Notes under the pieces: generated by a model
Seen by the model: only the letters and a program-made list of their open reading frames with translations
Databases searched by the model: none
Told to the model about the DNA's origin: nothing
In this document: piece by piece, positions 43,493 through 54,305 of the stretch
Position numbering within the stretch: position 1 is the first letter of the stretch
Layout of the letters: each line of letters opens with the position of its first letter
Position numbers and translations under genes: made by a program
Assembly: GCF_027942865.1 (NCBI RefSeq)
Contig: NC_134510.1
Location: 8,218,001-8,282,000 of the forward strand
Length of the DNA stretch: 64,000 bases
From: Odontesthes bonariensis
Lineage: Eukaryota > Chordata > Actinopteri > Atheriniformes > Atherinopsidae
Direction: 5' to 3'

Positions 43493-43599
43493 AGCTTTTC
43501 AAATTGTTTGTACATTGCATTCAGTGTTGTCTACAGCTTTACATTTACTGTACATAATTTTTAATACAGAAGTAGCTGCAGTTTGTTTCCTGTCTTTTG

Positions 43600-44040
43600 T
43601 AACACATACACAGCTATACATTCATCTCTTATAAACAGCTGTGTAGTCATTTCTTATAAACAGCTGTGTAGAGTTTAAAAAAAAAATAGCTGTACAGTCA
43701 TCTCATATAAACACCCGTGTGTTTCATGTGTGTGGCTGTCTTAAGTGTGGTGTTTTGCATGCAACACAAACAGGCATTCTTATAAACAGCCCGGAATATT
43801 AACACTTTCACCGGTGTCCATAGAAAAGGATGAAACATGACCACCATGCCACTCCCCCTCATCATCACCTAGCAGTTCTCTATTCATAGCTGATGGGCCC
43901 TCGGAAGGCAGGTGTCTTTCATGTAAATGGTTGCCATCCATGAGTATGTAGCACATTCACCGGTGTGCATTGAAAAGATGACACGTGACAATCAAGCCAC
44001 CCCCCCTCATTATCACCTAGCACTTCTCTATTCATAGCTG
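43600..44040. repeat. Short tandem repeats after the Harbinger fragment
   Basis: Variants of cttataaacagctgtgtagt occur two to three times at 43625-43705. A ~170-base unit containing ttcaccggtgt...atcacctagca.ttctctattcatagctga occurs twice (43800-43892 and 43955-44041). Confidence 0.7.
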
Positions 44041-44041
44041 A

Positions 44042-44076
<35 letters not shown>

Positions 44077-46440
44077 ATAGGTTTTATATAGCGCTTTTCC
44101 AAATGCTCAAAGACGCTTTACATAAGGAACAAACATAAAGCATAGACAAAAAACAAGACATTATAAACAAGAGAAAAACACTGTTACAGACTTTAGGCAC
44201 AGGGGGGGGGGGGGGGGGGGGGCATTTTATCAGGTGTTGTAGGTGATTTTGAACAGGTGGGTTTTGAGCTGGCTTTTGAATGAGGGGAGTGTATCGGAGT
44301 TCCGGATAGTGGGGGGTAGGGAGTTCCAAAGGGTAGGGGCAGCGATGGAGAACGCTCTGTCCCCAAGGGTGCGGTACTTGGTCTTGGTGATGGGAGTGAG
44401 GAGGTTTGCATCAGAGGAGCGGAGATGTCGAGTGGGGGAGTAGGGGTGGGAGAGGTTTGTGATGAATGGAGATGCAAGGTTATTGAGGGCTTTGTAGGTG
44501 ATGAGAAGGATCTTGAAGTTGATTCGCTGTTTTATTGGAAGCCAGTGAAGTTGTTGAAGGATGGGAGTGATGGAGGGGGAGTGAGTGAGCAGTCGGGTAG
44601 CTGAGTTTTGGACATATTGCAGTTTTTGAAGAGCAGAGAAGGGGAGGCCATACAGGATGCTATTGCAATAGTCGAGTCTGGAGGTGATGAAGGCATGGAC
44701 AAGTGTTTCGGCAGCTGAGGGGGAGAGAGTAAGGCGAAGGCGTGCAATGTTGCGAAGGTGGAAGAAGGCTATTTTAGTAACCTGGTTTATGTGGGATTTG
44801 AAGGAGAGTGTGGGGTCCATGATGATGCCGAGATTTCTTACCAGGGGGGAGGGAGTGACGGAGTGACCATCAATGCAGAGTGAGAAATGCTGGGAGGTGG
44901 GGAGGGTGGATTTTGGGCCAAAAATTATAATTTCAGTTTTATTGCTGTTGAGTTTGAGGAAGTTGTGATTCATCCAGGCTTTGATGTCAGTTAGGCAATT
45001 GGTGAGGGTGGAGAGAATGGCAGGAGTAATGGCAGTGGTGGTGATATATAGCTGGGTATCATCGGCGTAACAGTGGAAGTGAAGACCATGGTGGCGGATA
45101 ATGTGACCCAGTGGGAGCATGTAGAGGATGAAGAGGATTGGTCCGAACACTGAGCCTTGGGGAACTCCGTGTGAGACAGGGGCGGTGCGGGATTTGTGGT
45201 TGTTGATGGAGATGTAGTGGAGTCTTTCAGATAGGTAGGAGGTGAACCAGGAGAGAGCAGAGTTGATGATGCCAATGGCTTGCAGACGGTTGAGGAGGAT
45301 GGAGTGATTGATGCTGTCGAAGGCAGCACTGAGGTCGAGGAGGAGGAGAATGGTGAGGGAGCCGGAGTCGGAGGAGAGTAGGAGGTCATTGGTGACTTTT
45401 AAAAGTGCTGTTTCGGTACTGTGATGGGTTCTGAAGCCAGATTGGAATGTTTCGTACAGGTTATTGGAGAGGAGGTATTGCTTTAATTGTGCTGCGACGG
45501 CTCTTTCCAGAATTTTTGAGAGGAATGGGAGGTTGGAGATGGACCTGAAATTGTTGGGGTCGTCAGGGTCAAGGCCAGGTTTTTTAAGGAGGGGGGTAAT
45601 GGCAGCAAGTTTAAGAGGAGAGGGGACGGTGCCGGAGGTAAGGGAGGAGTTGATGGTGTCCGTGATGAGTGGGGCGAGGGAGGTGAAACAGGCTTTGACA
45701 AGCTCAGAAGGCATGGGGTCCAGGGGGGAGGTGGATGATTTCATGGTGGAGAGTATTTTGGAGAGGTCGGCTGTGGTTATAGGGGAGAAGATGGAAAGCT
45801 GGTGGTCGGGGGATGAGGGAAATGGAGGTTCAGAGTTGGGGGTGGTGGCAGTAGAGGTGACAAGCTGGTTGTGTATATTATCGATCTTAGAGTGGAAAAA
45901 TGATAGGAGGTTGTTGCACTTCTCCGGGGTGAATGTGGATGAGATATTGTCCTGGGGTTTGAGGAGTTTGTTTATTGTTGAAAAGAGAGTGCGTGGGTTG
46001 GAGGATCCAGAGTGAATGATGCCAGAATAGTAAACAGAGCGGGCTTTGTTAAGTGCAGATTTGTAGAGGTGCATAAGATCTTTGTAGGCGAGGGCGTGAA
46101 CTGTGATACCGGTTTTCTTGATTAATCGTTCTAACTGTCTGAGTTGTTTTTGTGAAGTTCCGGGGTGAACCATGGGGATGAGTGAATGAAAGTGACAGTT
46201 TTGGTTTTCAGGGGGGCCAGTTTGTTGAGAGAGGTAGACAGCGTGTTGTTGTAGATGTTGACTATGTCCATGGGGGTTGGATTGGTCGAGAGGGGGAGGC
46301 CGGAGAGAGTGCTAGATATGCAGGTGGAGAGAGCGACTGGGCAGACGGACTTCAGGTTGCGGAAAATTATTGTGCGGTCCTGTTTTGGTTGGGGGGCAGG
46401 AATGTCAATAGCGAGTCACTGCACGAAAAGAGGGATTTGT
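44041..46440 (-). mobile_element. L2-type LINE, 5'-truncated
   Basis: The minus-strand 3' tail, aaagcgctatataaaacc followed by (att)n (44041-44095), is the usual L2-type end. A G-run of about 20 (44203-44222) lies in the 3' UTR. RT frame at 44230-46173, with an earlier block to about 46420 in another frame (TIIFRNLKSVCPVALSTCIS). Confidence 0.85.
44230..46173 (-). pseudogene. L2-type reverse transcriptase, 5' frameshifted
   Basis: A 647-residue open frame: FRSISNLPFLSKILERAVA, LLLLDLSAAFDSINHSILL (catalytic Asp), GVPQGSVFGPILFILYML, CYADDTQLYI (catalytic Asp pair), SRLDYCNSILYGLP, and the C-terminal GDRAFSIAAPTLWNSLPP. Full RT core is open to the stop. The ATG at 46173 is a frameshift artefact: upstream, FIHSSPWFTPEL is readable in a neighbouring frame. 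The endonuclease is absent. Confidence 0.85.
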
Positions 46441-46570
46441 GTCACTGTGGACGGCAGTGAACATCCGCGAATTTGCCTAATTTTCGGACGCACCTGGGCG
46501 CTTGCAGGCAGACAAACTTTAAGTTTGTTGAGCGAGAAAATCGTCGGAAACGAACCCGACTCGCGGCGGG

Positions 46571-46621
46571 CTCTCACAGCGGGGTGCTAATGGCTCAGCA
46601 ATTAGCACCCCGCTGTGAGAG
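46571..46621. repeat. Perfect 21-bp inverted repeat, 9-base loop
   Basis: Arms 46571-46591 and 46601-46621 (ctctcacagcggggtgctaa...) around ggctcagca. No run of T follows, so not an obvious terminator. Confidence 0.95.
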
Positions 46622-47274
46622 TGCCTGGACCTCTCACTGGCCTCGCTGGTATTGGACGAAAAAGGCACGTGATTACATAAAAAAGCTCCTGTAAAGCTGA
46701 CCGCCCATTGGCCAATAAGGTTAATATATGCATACTTTATATGGGCATATCACTCAGCAATTATGACTAATAATTGTGATTATGATTACTAATATTCCTG
46801 GGATGTTCGTGTACTTCATATATTCATGTCATTCTTATAAGCTGCACTATGACTAGGCTATGAATGCAGGCATGAATGACGTGAATCTATTGAGGAAATG
46901 AAAAAGGAAACTTTTTTTTTTAAAAGCGCTTTTATTGCCACACCACACAATGTACATAGCTTAAATTGTAATAAGAACCATATTGATAATAAAGAATTGA
47001 AAACTATATACACACACACTGCCGTAGCCTACAATATACACAATAAGCCTAAACGCCGCCGTTTGGAATCCGCATTCTTCGCATTACTCCGGTCCCTGCA
47101 GGGTCTGCGGGAGTTGTCAGACGTCCTCATCCTGGATCAGAAGCTGGCTTCTGGGAGCTGTTGGAATAACCAATAAATAATCAAAACATAGTCTATCCAT
47201 GCACAGCATATTGACAACTTGTCTATAAAGTAACGAAAGTCATATTGACAGCGTATATGTTCTTATATGTTCAT
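46622..47274. other. Unassigned stretch
   Basis: AT-rich. An open plus-strand frame at 46898-47176 ends LLRSLQGLRELSDVLILDQK but lacks any known motif or splice support. Confidence 0.4.
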
Positions 47275-48280
47275 GACTTGTGGAGTCCCCCAGGGGTCAA
47301 TTTTTGGACCTCTTCTGTTTAACTTCAAATCAAATCAAATCAAATTTATTTGTATAGCACATTTCATGTACAAACAGTTCAAAGTGCTTTACATAAAATA
47401 AAAGCATTGCAGCAGGGAGTGCAAGAAGCATTAAAAATACATAAAATAATACAAAGAGAAACAAATAAAATCATTTAAATCATTTAAAACAGCTAAATGC
47501 TGCTTCTCCATGTTTAGTCTGGACTCTGGACTGGACCAGCTGACCTGAGTCCTTGGATCTAAGAGCTCTGCTGGGTTTATATTCTCTGAACATATCACAG
47601 ATGTATTTTGGGCCTAAACCATTCTGGGATTTGTAAACCATCAGCAGGCTTTTAAAATCTATTCTATGACTGACTGGAAGCCAGTGTAAAGATTTTAAAA
47701 CTGGTGTGATGTGTTCAGATCTCTTAGTCCGGGTTAAAACTCTAGCAGCAGCGTTCTGGATGAGCTGCAGATGTTTAAAGCTCTTTTTGGGATGTCCAGT
47801 TAAAAGAGCATTACAGTAATCGAGTCTACTGGAGATGAATGCATGGATGAGTTTCTCCTGGTCTTTTTGGGAGAGGAAACCTTTAATTCTGTTGATATTT
47901 CTGAGGTGGTAAAAAGCTGCCTTGGTGACAGCTTTGATGTGGCTGCTGAAAGTCAGATCTGAGTCCATCAACATTCCGAGGTTACGAACTTGGTCAGTGA
48001 TTATAAGGTCCCGCGTCTCAAGATATTTACCAACGCTGACCCTCCTCTCTTTGCTACCAAACAGAATGATCTCAGTTTTGTCTTCATTTAATTGTAGAAA
48101 ATTCTCTCTCATCCAGGTGTTTACTTCCTCCAGACACTGACACAGAACGTCAGCTGGGCTGCAGTCGTCCGGTGACAGAGACACATAAAGTTGTGTATCG
48201 TCTGCATAACTGTGATAATTGATGTTAAAATTCTGCAATATCTGACCCAAAGGGAGCATATACAAGTTAAACAGACTTGT
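47275..48280 (-). mobile_element. Rearranged L2-type LINE 3' half
   Basis: Minus frame 47480-48265 (261 residues): YHSYADDTQLYVSL, SRLDYCNALLTGHP and LKSLHWLPVSHRIDFKSLLM. The 3' tail of aaatc repeats is at 47324-47345. A separate 50-base piece at 47278-47327, on the plus strand, encodes CGVPQGSIFGPLLFN, the motif that should directly precede the start of the minus frame. The element is thus split into opposite orientations. Confidence 0.75.
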
Positions 48281-48287
48281 ATATGCT
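48255..48287. repeat. 13-bp perfect inverted repeat at L2 breakpoint
   Basis: agcatatacaagt / acttgtatatgct around taaacag, located where the L2 fragment's coding sequence ends. Confidence 0.9.
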
Positions 48288-48301
48288 TAAACATCAATTA
48301 T

Positions 48302-48535
48302 CAATCAGAGGCCTCCTTACTCTCCTCCCTGCGGCGATATCTGCGGCACTGTCTGCGGTGAGTTAAGGCTGATTTATGGTCGGAAACCAGGTCGTCTGCG
48401 TGTGTGTCGCAGTTAACGCAGACATGCCCCCGCCCCTTACGTAGACACTCTGGTGCACCTCCCCAAAATTGTAACTCACCGCAGACAGTGCCGCAGATAT
48501 CGCCGCAGGGAGGAGAGTAAGGAGGCCTCTGATTG
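48302..48535. repeat. Perfect 64-bp inverted repeat, 106-base loop
   Basis: 48302-48365 is the exact reverse complement of 48472-48535 (caatcagaggcctccttact...). The loop begins with the Harbinger-like end aggctgatttatgg. Confidence 0.95.
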
Positions 48536-48975
48536 GTCAACTCTACATCCGCTCTACACTATGCGTATTTCTGGTTTTCTAACCGGCTAATGGTGACGCT
48601 AACCGTGCTAACCGTGACGATTCTTTCGCCTCTCTGCCAGCTCCAGTAGTAGCAATATTTCTTCTATTTCTAGATCGATCAGCTGCATCTCAATCAAAGT
48701 GCGCATTCGTCCAGTCGCCACCCACCACACCCACAATCCTAGCTTGTTTGTGATTGTCCCTCTTGCGTTGTGGCGTGGGATTAACATAGCGCAGACAGCG
48801 TTTCAAAAGTAGGCATAAATCAAAAATAACTGCGTCGTGTCTGCGACAAGCTCACTGCGACACACTGCTGCAAGAGTATACACGGCCCTTAAGGGGGGGG
48901 GGGGGGGGGCATGTCTGCGTTAACTGCAACACACACGCAGACAACCTGGTTTCCGACCATAAACCGCCCTTTACT
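48366..48975. mobile_element. Harbinger-like inverted-repeat element(s)
   Basis: 48367-48431 (ggctgatttatggtcggaaa...) is a near-perfect inverse of 48905-48968 (...ttccgaccataaaccgcc). The g-g-c-x-g-x-x-t-t-a-t-g-g style end with tta/taa next to it fits PIF/Harbinger MITEs. Related ends (aggcataaatcaaaaataac, near 48812) suggest one element within another. A G-run lies at 48893-48909. Confidence 0.6.
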
Positions 48976-49034
48976 GTCACCCATGCTGCCTTGTTGTCTT
49001 CCGCTATCTTCACCATGAGCAACAGTACCTCCTC

Positions 49035-49090
49035 GACCAATGAGCTGACAGCGTATTCTGGTGTGTGAATATGCTGTCAGCTCATTGGTC
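49035..49090. repeat. 18-bp perfect inverted repeat, 20-base loop
   Basis: gaccaatgagctgacagc (49035-49052) and its complement (49073-49090), extendable by four bases with one mismatch. Confidence 0.92.
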
Positions 49091-49320
49091 ACAGAGCAGG
49101 ACAGGGCCTGGGAAAAAGTTTACCGTACATTTTCATTTAAAGCCCCGTTATTCATTTCCATTGGCATGATACTGACTATTTTTAGACTCTCACAGTAATA
49201 CGGGACAAAGTGCGTCCCTTTTCAGCTCAATACGGCACAGGTGCTGTTGTTTCTAAATACGGGACTATTCCGTTTTTCAAGGAATGGTTGGCAACCCTAA
49301 CAACAGCTCAGAGCTCCTGA

Positions 49321-50057
49321 TAGTCAGGTTCATTGTGTACTTTTGTGGGAATTTTTGGGGGATTTGTTGACCTATATATTTTTGGAATCTGCAGACCTTG
49401 GGGATTCCAAAAAACAATGTTGCCACTTGAACAGACACCTGTATGGCGGCCATTTTGGAATTTCAAAATGTGCGCCATAAAATACAGAATTTCAGCTACC
49501 TTGGCCTCTAAACAACCTAAAAACTTAATTTAACATGCCAATCCTATGTTTTCTTGGTCAACGAATCCAATGGTGACTTCAAAATTATGCTCAGAACCGT
49601 GCTGTGGTGCCCCCAAGGGGTGGGAAAGAAAATCGCTACCCTTCTTACTGCCCCCTCAAGTAACATACATCCCTGATTCTTGAGAGTTGGGACAAAGCAT
49701 GTCCCACATAGAAAAGTGAAATTTATATCAAAATTCAAGCAGTTCATGAATCCCATTAAAATCAGGAAAAAACATGGTCTGTGATATCCCTGAGGACCTC
49801 TTTCCATTCCTCTGCCTGTGGTGAATGCAAGAACACCACGCGCTTGTAAGTCAACCATTTTTTGCTGTTTTTGATATTTTGATATAAAATACAATATTGG
49901 ATTTAATTATAGTATTTTATTCAGATTATTAAGACAGTTCCTAGTTAGTAGCCTAACTGCCAAAATTAGCTGGCTGCTTGCTGGAATGTTGGAACGATCA
50001 ACAAATCCCCAAAAAATTCCCACAAAAGTACATTTTTGCACACAGTGAACCTGACTA
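49321..50057. mobile_element. TA-flanked inverted-repeat element (~737 bp)
   Basis: Left tagtcaggttcattgtgtac and right cagtgaacctgacta are inverse, with the similarity continuing ~50 bases (cttttgtgggaatttttgg and its complement). TA at both edges suggests a Tc1/mariner-type MITE. A 116-residue minus frame at 49544-49894 has no motif. Confidence 0.7.
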
Positions 50058-50162
50058 CTATTAAACTTTCCCCTTTGCATTAGGTCAGTTGGTTGAGTGA
50101 GCGTGTTATGTTGTTACAAGTTATTATTAGTAGAGTTTATTTTTTCACTTTGTTCTCCTTTA

Positions 50163-50270
50163 AGTAAGTAAGTAAACTTTATTTTATATAGCACCTTTCA
50201 CAGATAAAGATCACAAAGTGCTTTACAATCAAATACATAAAACAATTATAAGAAAACGCCACCAATAAAA
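50163..50270 (-). repeat. L2-type LINE/SINE 3' tail fragment
   Basis: taagtaagtaagtaaactttattttatatagcac...cacaaagtgctttacaa is the inverse of a common teleost LINE tail. A short (ta)n tract at 50321-50338 follows. Confidence 0.6.
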
Positions 50271-50939
50271 CAAATGAGTAATTATAAAGTCATAAAAGAC
50301 GAAAGAGACCATACAAAGATATATATATATATATATATAAGTGGAGACATATATAAGGGTTCATTGTCACATGCTCTTGATTGTTTTAAATTCTTTATCA
50401 ATTATTTTCAGGTAAATAAAAACCCATTTCTGAAAGTAACCTGTGCAATGCTCGTCTGTCACATCTTCAGATAAACGCCTGAAAACCTTAAAATGAGAAA
50501 CAAGCACATCACACATTGAATTTCATCCGAGCTGCTTCCTGGGTAAGTGTTAACTGAGCTATGTTTTGACCAGTTATCCTTAAACAGTCTGAGGAATCAG
50601 ATGAGATCTGATTGTTATCAACCTGAAGATACCATTTTCTTTTTTTCCTTAACAGTGACAGTAAAATTAAGCAAGAACCAGTAAAGGGATAATCAGATTT
50701 TTTATTTTTTATTTCCAACTTCTGTCACAGCAATGCTGTGTGAACATGAAATGTTTACAATGTATGCATTAACAGCAACCTTTGGTGCACAAGGTTCTTC
50801 CTGTTAAATTATGATAACTAAAGAAATTGTTTTTTTTTGGTTTTTTTTATTGTTTTTTTTTTATTATTTGCTGATCGTTGAAGTGATCATTGTTGAAGTG
50901 GAAAGATAGTGAATTAGGGTGATGGAGGACAGGAAGAGG

Positions 50940-51060
50940 AGTGGGATGGAAAGATGGAGGAAAGGAAGAGAGATAGAGGGGGTTGAAGAGAAGGAGGAAA
51001 GGAAGAGAGGTGGAGGGGGTTGAAGAGAAGGAGGAAAGGAAGAGAGGGGGAGACAGGAAT
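50940..51060. repeat. Purine-rich minisatellite
   Basis: About three ~42-base units of aggaggaaaggaagagag(g/a)... ggggttgaagagaa. Confidence 0.75.
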
Positions 51061-51136
51061 GCGGAGATGGTGGAATGGGTGAGGTAGGTCGATGACAAGT
51101 AGAGGAGGAGTGGAGAGAATGTGATGTAGGTGTGCG

Positions 51137-51475
51137 ACTCAGCAGGTAAGATGGGAGAGGTGAGGATCAAGATAGATGGAGGCCAGGTCAGATAGAAGCA
51201 TCTGTTTTTTCTGTTCCTCCGCATATTTTGTCCTTTCCTCCTGAATTTCTTTCTTTTCCTTCTCCAAATCATTTTGATGGCTTTGGGCTGTCCGCAGGAG
51301 TTTCATTTCCTCATTGAGGTCTTTCTGTTGTTCTTCTCGTTGTTTCTGTATTTGAGCCAAGGCTCTCCTCTCCTCCTGCAGTTCTTTTATTTCTATCTGC
51401 GTCCTTTTAATTTCTGCTTTGAGATTTATGTTGATATCTTTAATTTAAATGTGTCACTATTGCGGTAGTAGCTGG
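51137..51475 (-). pseudogene. Partial duplicate of the coiled-coil gene
   Basis: Minus-strand sequence repeats part of the neighbour at 51476-53104: INLKAEIKRT..., KELQEERRAL, EEQQKDLNEEMKLLRTAQSH and DLEKEKKEIQEE. It then diverges to LLSDLASIYLDPHLSHLTC and a stop. It has no start of its own and is a 3'-end duplicate or alternative terminal exon. Confidence 0.6.
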
Positions 51476-53104
51476 TCAAGAAGCAGCTTCTTTGTGATCC
51501 TTTGTGCAGAGCCAGCTCAAGAATCCCCACCTTCTCTTCTTCTTTCCTTTTGCTGTCTCAACTTCATTGTCTTGCTGCTCTTCCCCTGCATCTGTCTTTT
51601 GTTTTTTACTCTTCTTTCTGTGCAACGTCCACCAGCGTCTCTCCTTGTTTTTCAACTCACTCTTGTCCGACACTCTTTGCTTTTCCGCCTCCAGTCGTTG
51701 ATTATCCTGAGGTGGCGTGTTCTTTTCTTTGTCCTGCTGCAGTTGTTTTGTCTCTTCGGCAATTTTCATCTTTTCCTCCTGAATTTCTTTCTTTTCCTTC
51801 TCCAAATCATTTTGAACTGCCTGCAGGCATTTCCTTCTCTCATCTAGATCTTTCTGTTGTTCTTGTAGATTTTTATTTTTTTGGCCTAATTCTGTCCTCT
51901 CCTCTTGGAGTTCTTTCTTCTGCACCTCCAACTCTTTCTTTTCTGCTTCCAGTTTTAAGAATGCATCTTTTAATTGTTTAGCTTCGTCCTCTTGATGGCT
52001 TTGGGCTGTCCGCAGGAGTTTCATTTCCTCATTGAGGTCTTTCTGTTGTTCTTCTCGTTTCTGTATTTGAGCCAACAAGGCTCTCCTCTCCTCCTGCAGT
52101 TCTTTTATTTCCATCCGCGTCCTTTTAATTTCTGCTTTGAGATTTATGTTGTCCTCCAACAGTACCTTCAAATGTGTGTTCTCTTTATGTAATTGCGTCT
52201 TTTCACTTTCTAATTGTTCCCTCTCATTGTCCAGTATTTTTTTAGACTCTTCCATCTCGTTGTTTATGATTTTTTTTGCCAGTTCAATCTGTTTTTTTTC
52301 TTCCTCGACATATTTTGCCAGTTCCTCCTTTTCCTTGTTCAGTTTTGCAATCGCCTCCTCTGTTTTATTCCTCTCCTCACATGATTTTTCCTCCTCTTCC
52401 GGCTGTTTTTTAAAGAGCAAATTTATCTTTGCTCTTTCAAGTTGTTCCGTCTGCTCGGCTTCCATTTTCTTTTGCTGCAGTTTTTTGTTTTCTGCTTCCA
52501 TTTGAGCTTTTAGCTTTTTTTCCTCCATCTGCAGTTTCCTATTGACCTCGTTTTCTTTTTTAACGGACTCTTCAAATTTTTCCTTGGCCTCCTGGAAAGC
52601 TCTCTTTACTGCTTTTCTTTCCTCTTCCATCTTGTTTTTTTTTGCCAGTTCAATCTGTTTTTTCTCTTCCTCGACATATTTTGCCAGTTCCTCCTTTTTC
52701 TTGTTCAGTTTTGCAATCGCCTCCTCTGTTTTATTCCTCTCCTCACATGATTTTTCCTCCTCTTCCGGCTGTTTTTTAAAGAGCAAATTTATCTTTGCTC
52801 TTTCAAGTTGTTCCGTCTGCTCGGCTTCCATTTTCTTTTGCTGCAGTTTTTTGTTTTCTGCTTCCATTTGAGCTTTTAGCTTTTTTTCCTCCATCTGCAG
52901 TTTCCTATTGACCTCGTTTTCTTTTTTAACGGACTCTTCAAATCTTTCCTTGGCCTCCTGGAAAGCTCTCTTTACTGCTTTTCTTTCCTCTTGCTGAGCG
53001 GGCGCCTCACTCTCAATAGAGGTATTCTTGGTCTCACACTTTCTCGACTGGAGAAGGTTTTGCCTTTCTGCCACCAGCTGATCCACTCTCTGTCTAAAAG
53101 CCAT
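51476..53104 (-). CDS. Coiled-coil protein of unknown function
   Basis: Single open frame of 542 residues from ATG 53104 (context caccacgATGG, a good Kozak match); an in-frame ATG 60 bases upstream would add a hydrophobic leader. A splice-like ttcttctgtacag lies just 5' of the chosen start, so the upstream ATG is probably intronic. The protein is mostly Glu/Lys/Gln heptads. A 122-residue unit (EERKAVKRAFQEAKE(R/K)FEES..., from about residue 39 and again from 161) is duplicated with very few differences at protein level. The C-terminus is basic and Trp-rich (ERRWWTLHRKKSKKQK, KKKRRWGFLSWLC). No catalytic domain. Could be cytoskeletal, trichohyalin-like, or a fish-specific expanded family. No stops in 1.6 kb of low-complexity sequence argues for selection or youth. 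Confidence 0.6.
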   Translation of the reverse strand: MAFRQRVDQLVAERQNLLQSRKCETKNTSIESEAPAQQEERKAVKRAFQEAKERFEESVKKENEVNRKLQMEEKKLKAQMEAENKKLQQKKMEAEQTEQLERAKINLLFKKQPEEEEKSCEERNKTEEAIAKLNKKKEELAKYVEEEKKQIELAKKNKMEEERKAVKRAFQEAKEKFEESVKKENEVNRKLQMEEKKLKAQMEAENKKLQQKKMEAEQTEQLERAKINLLFKKQPEEEEKSCEERNKTEEAIAKLNKEKEELAKYVEEEKKQIELAKKIINNEMEESKKILDNEREQLESEKTQLHKENTHLKVLLEDNINLKAEIKRTRMEIKELQEERRALLAQIQKREEQQKDLNEEMKLLRTAQSHQEDEAKQLKDAFLKLEAEKKELEVQKKELQEERTELGQKNKNLQEQQKDLDERRKCLQAVQNDLEKEKKEIQEEKMKIAEETKQLQQDKEKNTPPQDNQRLEAEKQRVSDKSELKNKERRWWTLHRKKSKKQKTDAGEEQQDNEVETAKGKKKRRWGFLSWLCTKDHKEAAS

Positions 53105-53354
53105 CGTGGTGAGAAACAAAGACACTGTACAGAAGAAAATAATTATATTGATAATGATAACCACAATAATGATAATAATTATACTGGAAATTATCTTAAT
53201 TCTTGTGGTAGTATACTTGTGGGGAAGTCAAGATGATGTCATCTTGATGATGTCATAAGCACTTTGATGTACTATGATGTCATAGTACATCAAGGCGCCT
53301 AAGCCCCTCCTCCAAAGAGTTGCTATGGAAACAAGTTTCTACACAAAAGTGCTC

Positions 53355-53420
53355 TGGAGAATTCAGTTCAATTCAATGATAATTTGTTAATCCCCAAAGG
53401 GAAATGATATTGCTGCAGTA
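53355..53420 (-). repeat. Rex1/L2-type LINE tail fragment
   Basis: aatttgttaatccccaaagggaaat is the inverse of the same tail type found at 5905 and 9580. From here to about 53980 I see no gene. Confidence 0.5.
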
Positions 53421-53984
53421 TGAATTAATTACACTTAAAGAGATGCTATATAAAAATCAATAACAGCATTAAACATGAAAAACATGTTAAAAATGGAAGT
53501 GTAGGAGGGAGGAAGGAATGGTAGACATCTTCAGAGATGGCCATCAGTGGGATGGGCTGTTGTTTTTGAAGCTGATGAGTGCATATTTAGCACATTGGAA
53601 GGTGACACTGGTGAACTCTCTCAGTTGACCACATGGACAGGAACTCACAGCCAAAAGTTTAACATCTGGGGTAAAGAGACAGGTATCATTGGAAAACTCA
53701 GTAAACTGCTCCAAAAAAAAAAAAGCTCAGTAGAAAATCCCAAGACAGTATGTCCAGAACTACTGCATCAGGCTGCCTGCCTCTAAGGCAGCGGCATTCT
53801 GGAACCTCTAGAATGGAGTTGTGTGGGGACATTTAACTTCTTAAAAGGAACTGGCTATCAAATTTTGGATAGAACATTTTTGTTTCAGTCAACAAATCTA
53901 AAGTTTGTATTTTTTTTTATTCCTCCCAATGAATTTTCATATCATTTCTTGCTAGATTTAACAGCTTCAGGGATCCTTTTATGC

Positions 53985-54305
53985 TGGCTGCATGATGCTG
54001 AAGGTTTGTACTGCCACTTCACGGCAAGAAGGTTGGTGGTTCAAATCTGAGCTGGAGCCTTTCCATGTGGAGTTTGCGTGTTCCCCCTGCGCATGTGTGG
54101 CTGCTCCCTGGACACTCCAGCGTCTTCCTACAGTCCAAACACTTGCATGTGAGCTTAATTGGTGATTCTAAATTGACCCTATGAGTGAGTGTGTGTGCAT
54201 GGTTGTCTCATTTATTTCTGTGTTGGTCCTGGGATAGACTGGCTACCTGTCCAGGGTGTCACCTGCATCACGCTCAATGGCAGCTGGGATTGACGCCATG
54301 GAAGC
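53985..54305 (+). repeat. Degenerate widespread teleost interspersed repeat
   Basis: Contains ggagcctttccatgtggagtttgcgtgttc, cagtccaaacacttgcatgtgagcttaattgg and actggctacctgtccagggtg in the order of a repeat common in fish. No gene between 54306 and 54964. Confidence 0.55.

Noticed and set aside
45464-46015. 183-residue plus-strand frame
   Set aside because: Antisense of the L2 reverse transcriptase.
46571-46621. Rho-independent-style terminator
   Set aside because: No T-run follows, and the genome is eukaryotic; listed as a quasi-palindrome instead.
51502-52871. Ser/Phe/Leu-rich plus-strand frames, apparently multi-membrane
   Set aside because: They are the complement of Glu/Lys heptad codons in the coiled-coil gene; the apparent hydrophobicity is a codon artefact.
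53105-53164. N-terminal membrane anchor of the coiled-coil protein
   Set aside because: The hydrophobic 20 residues are upstream of a better Kozak ATG and across a splice-acceptor-like ttcttctgtacag, so they are probably intronic.
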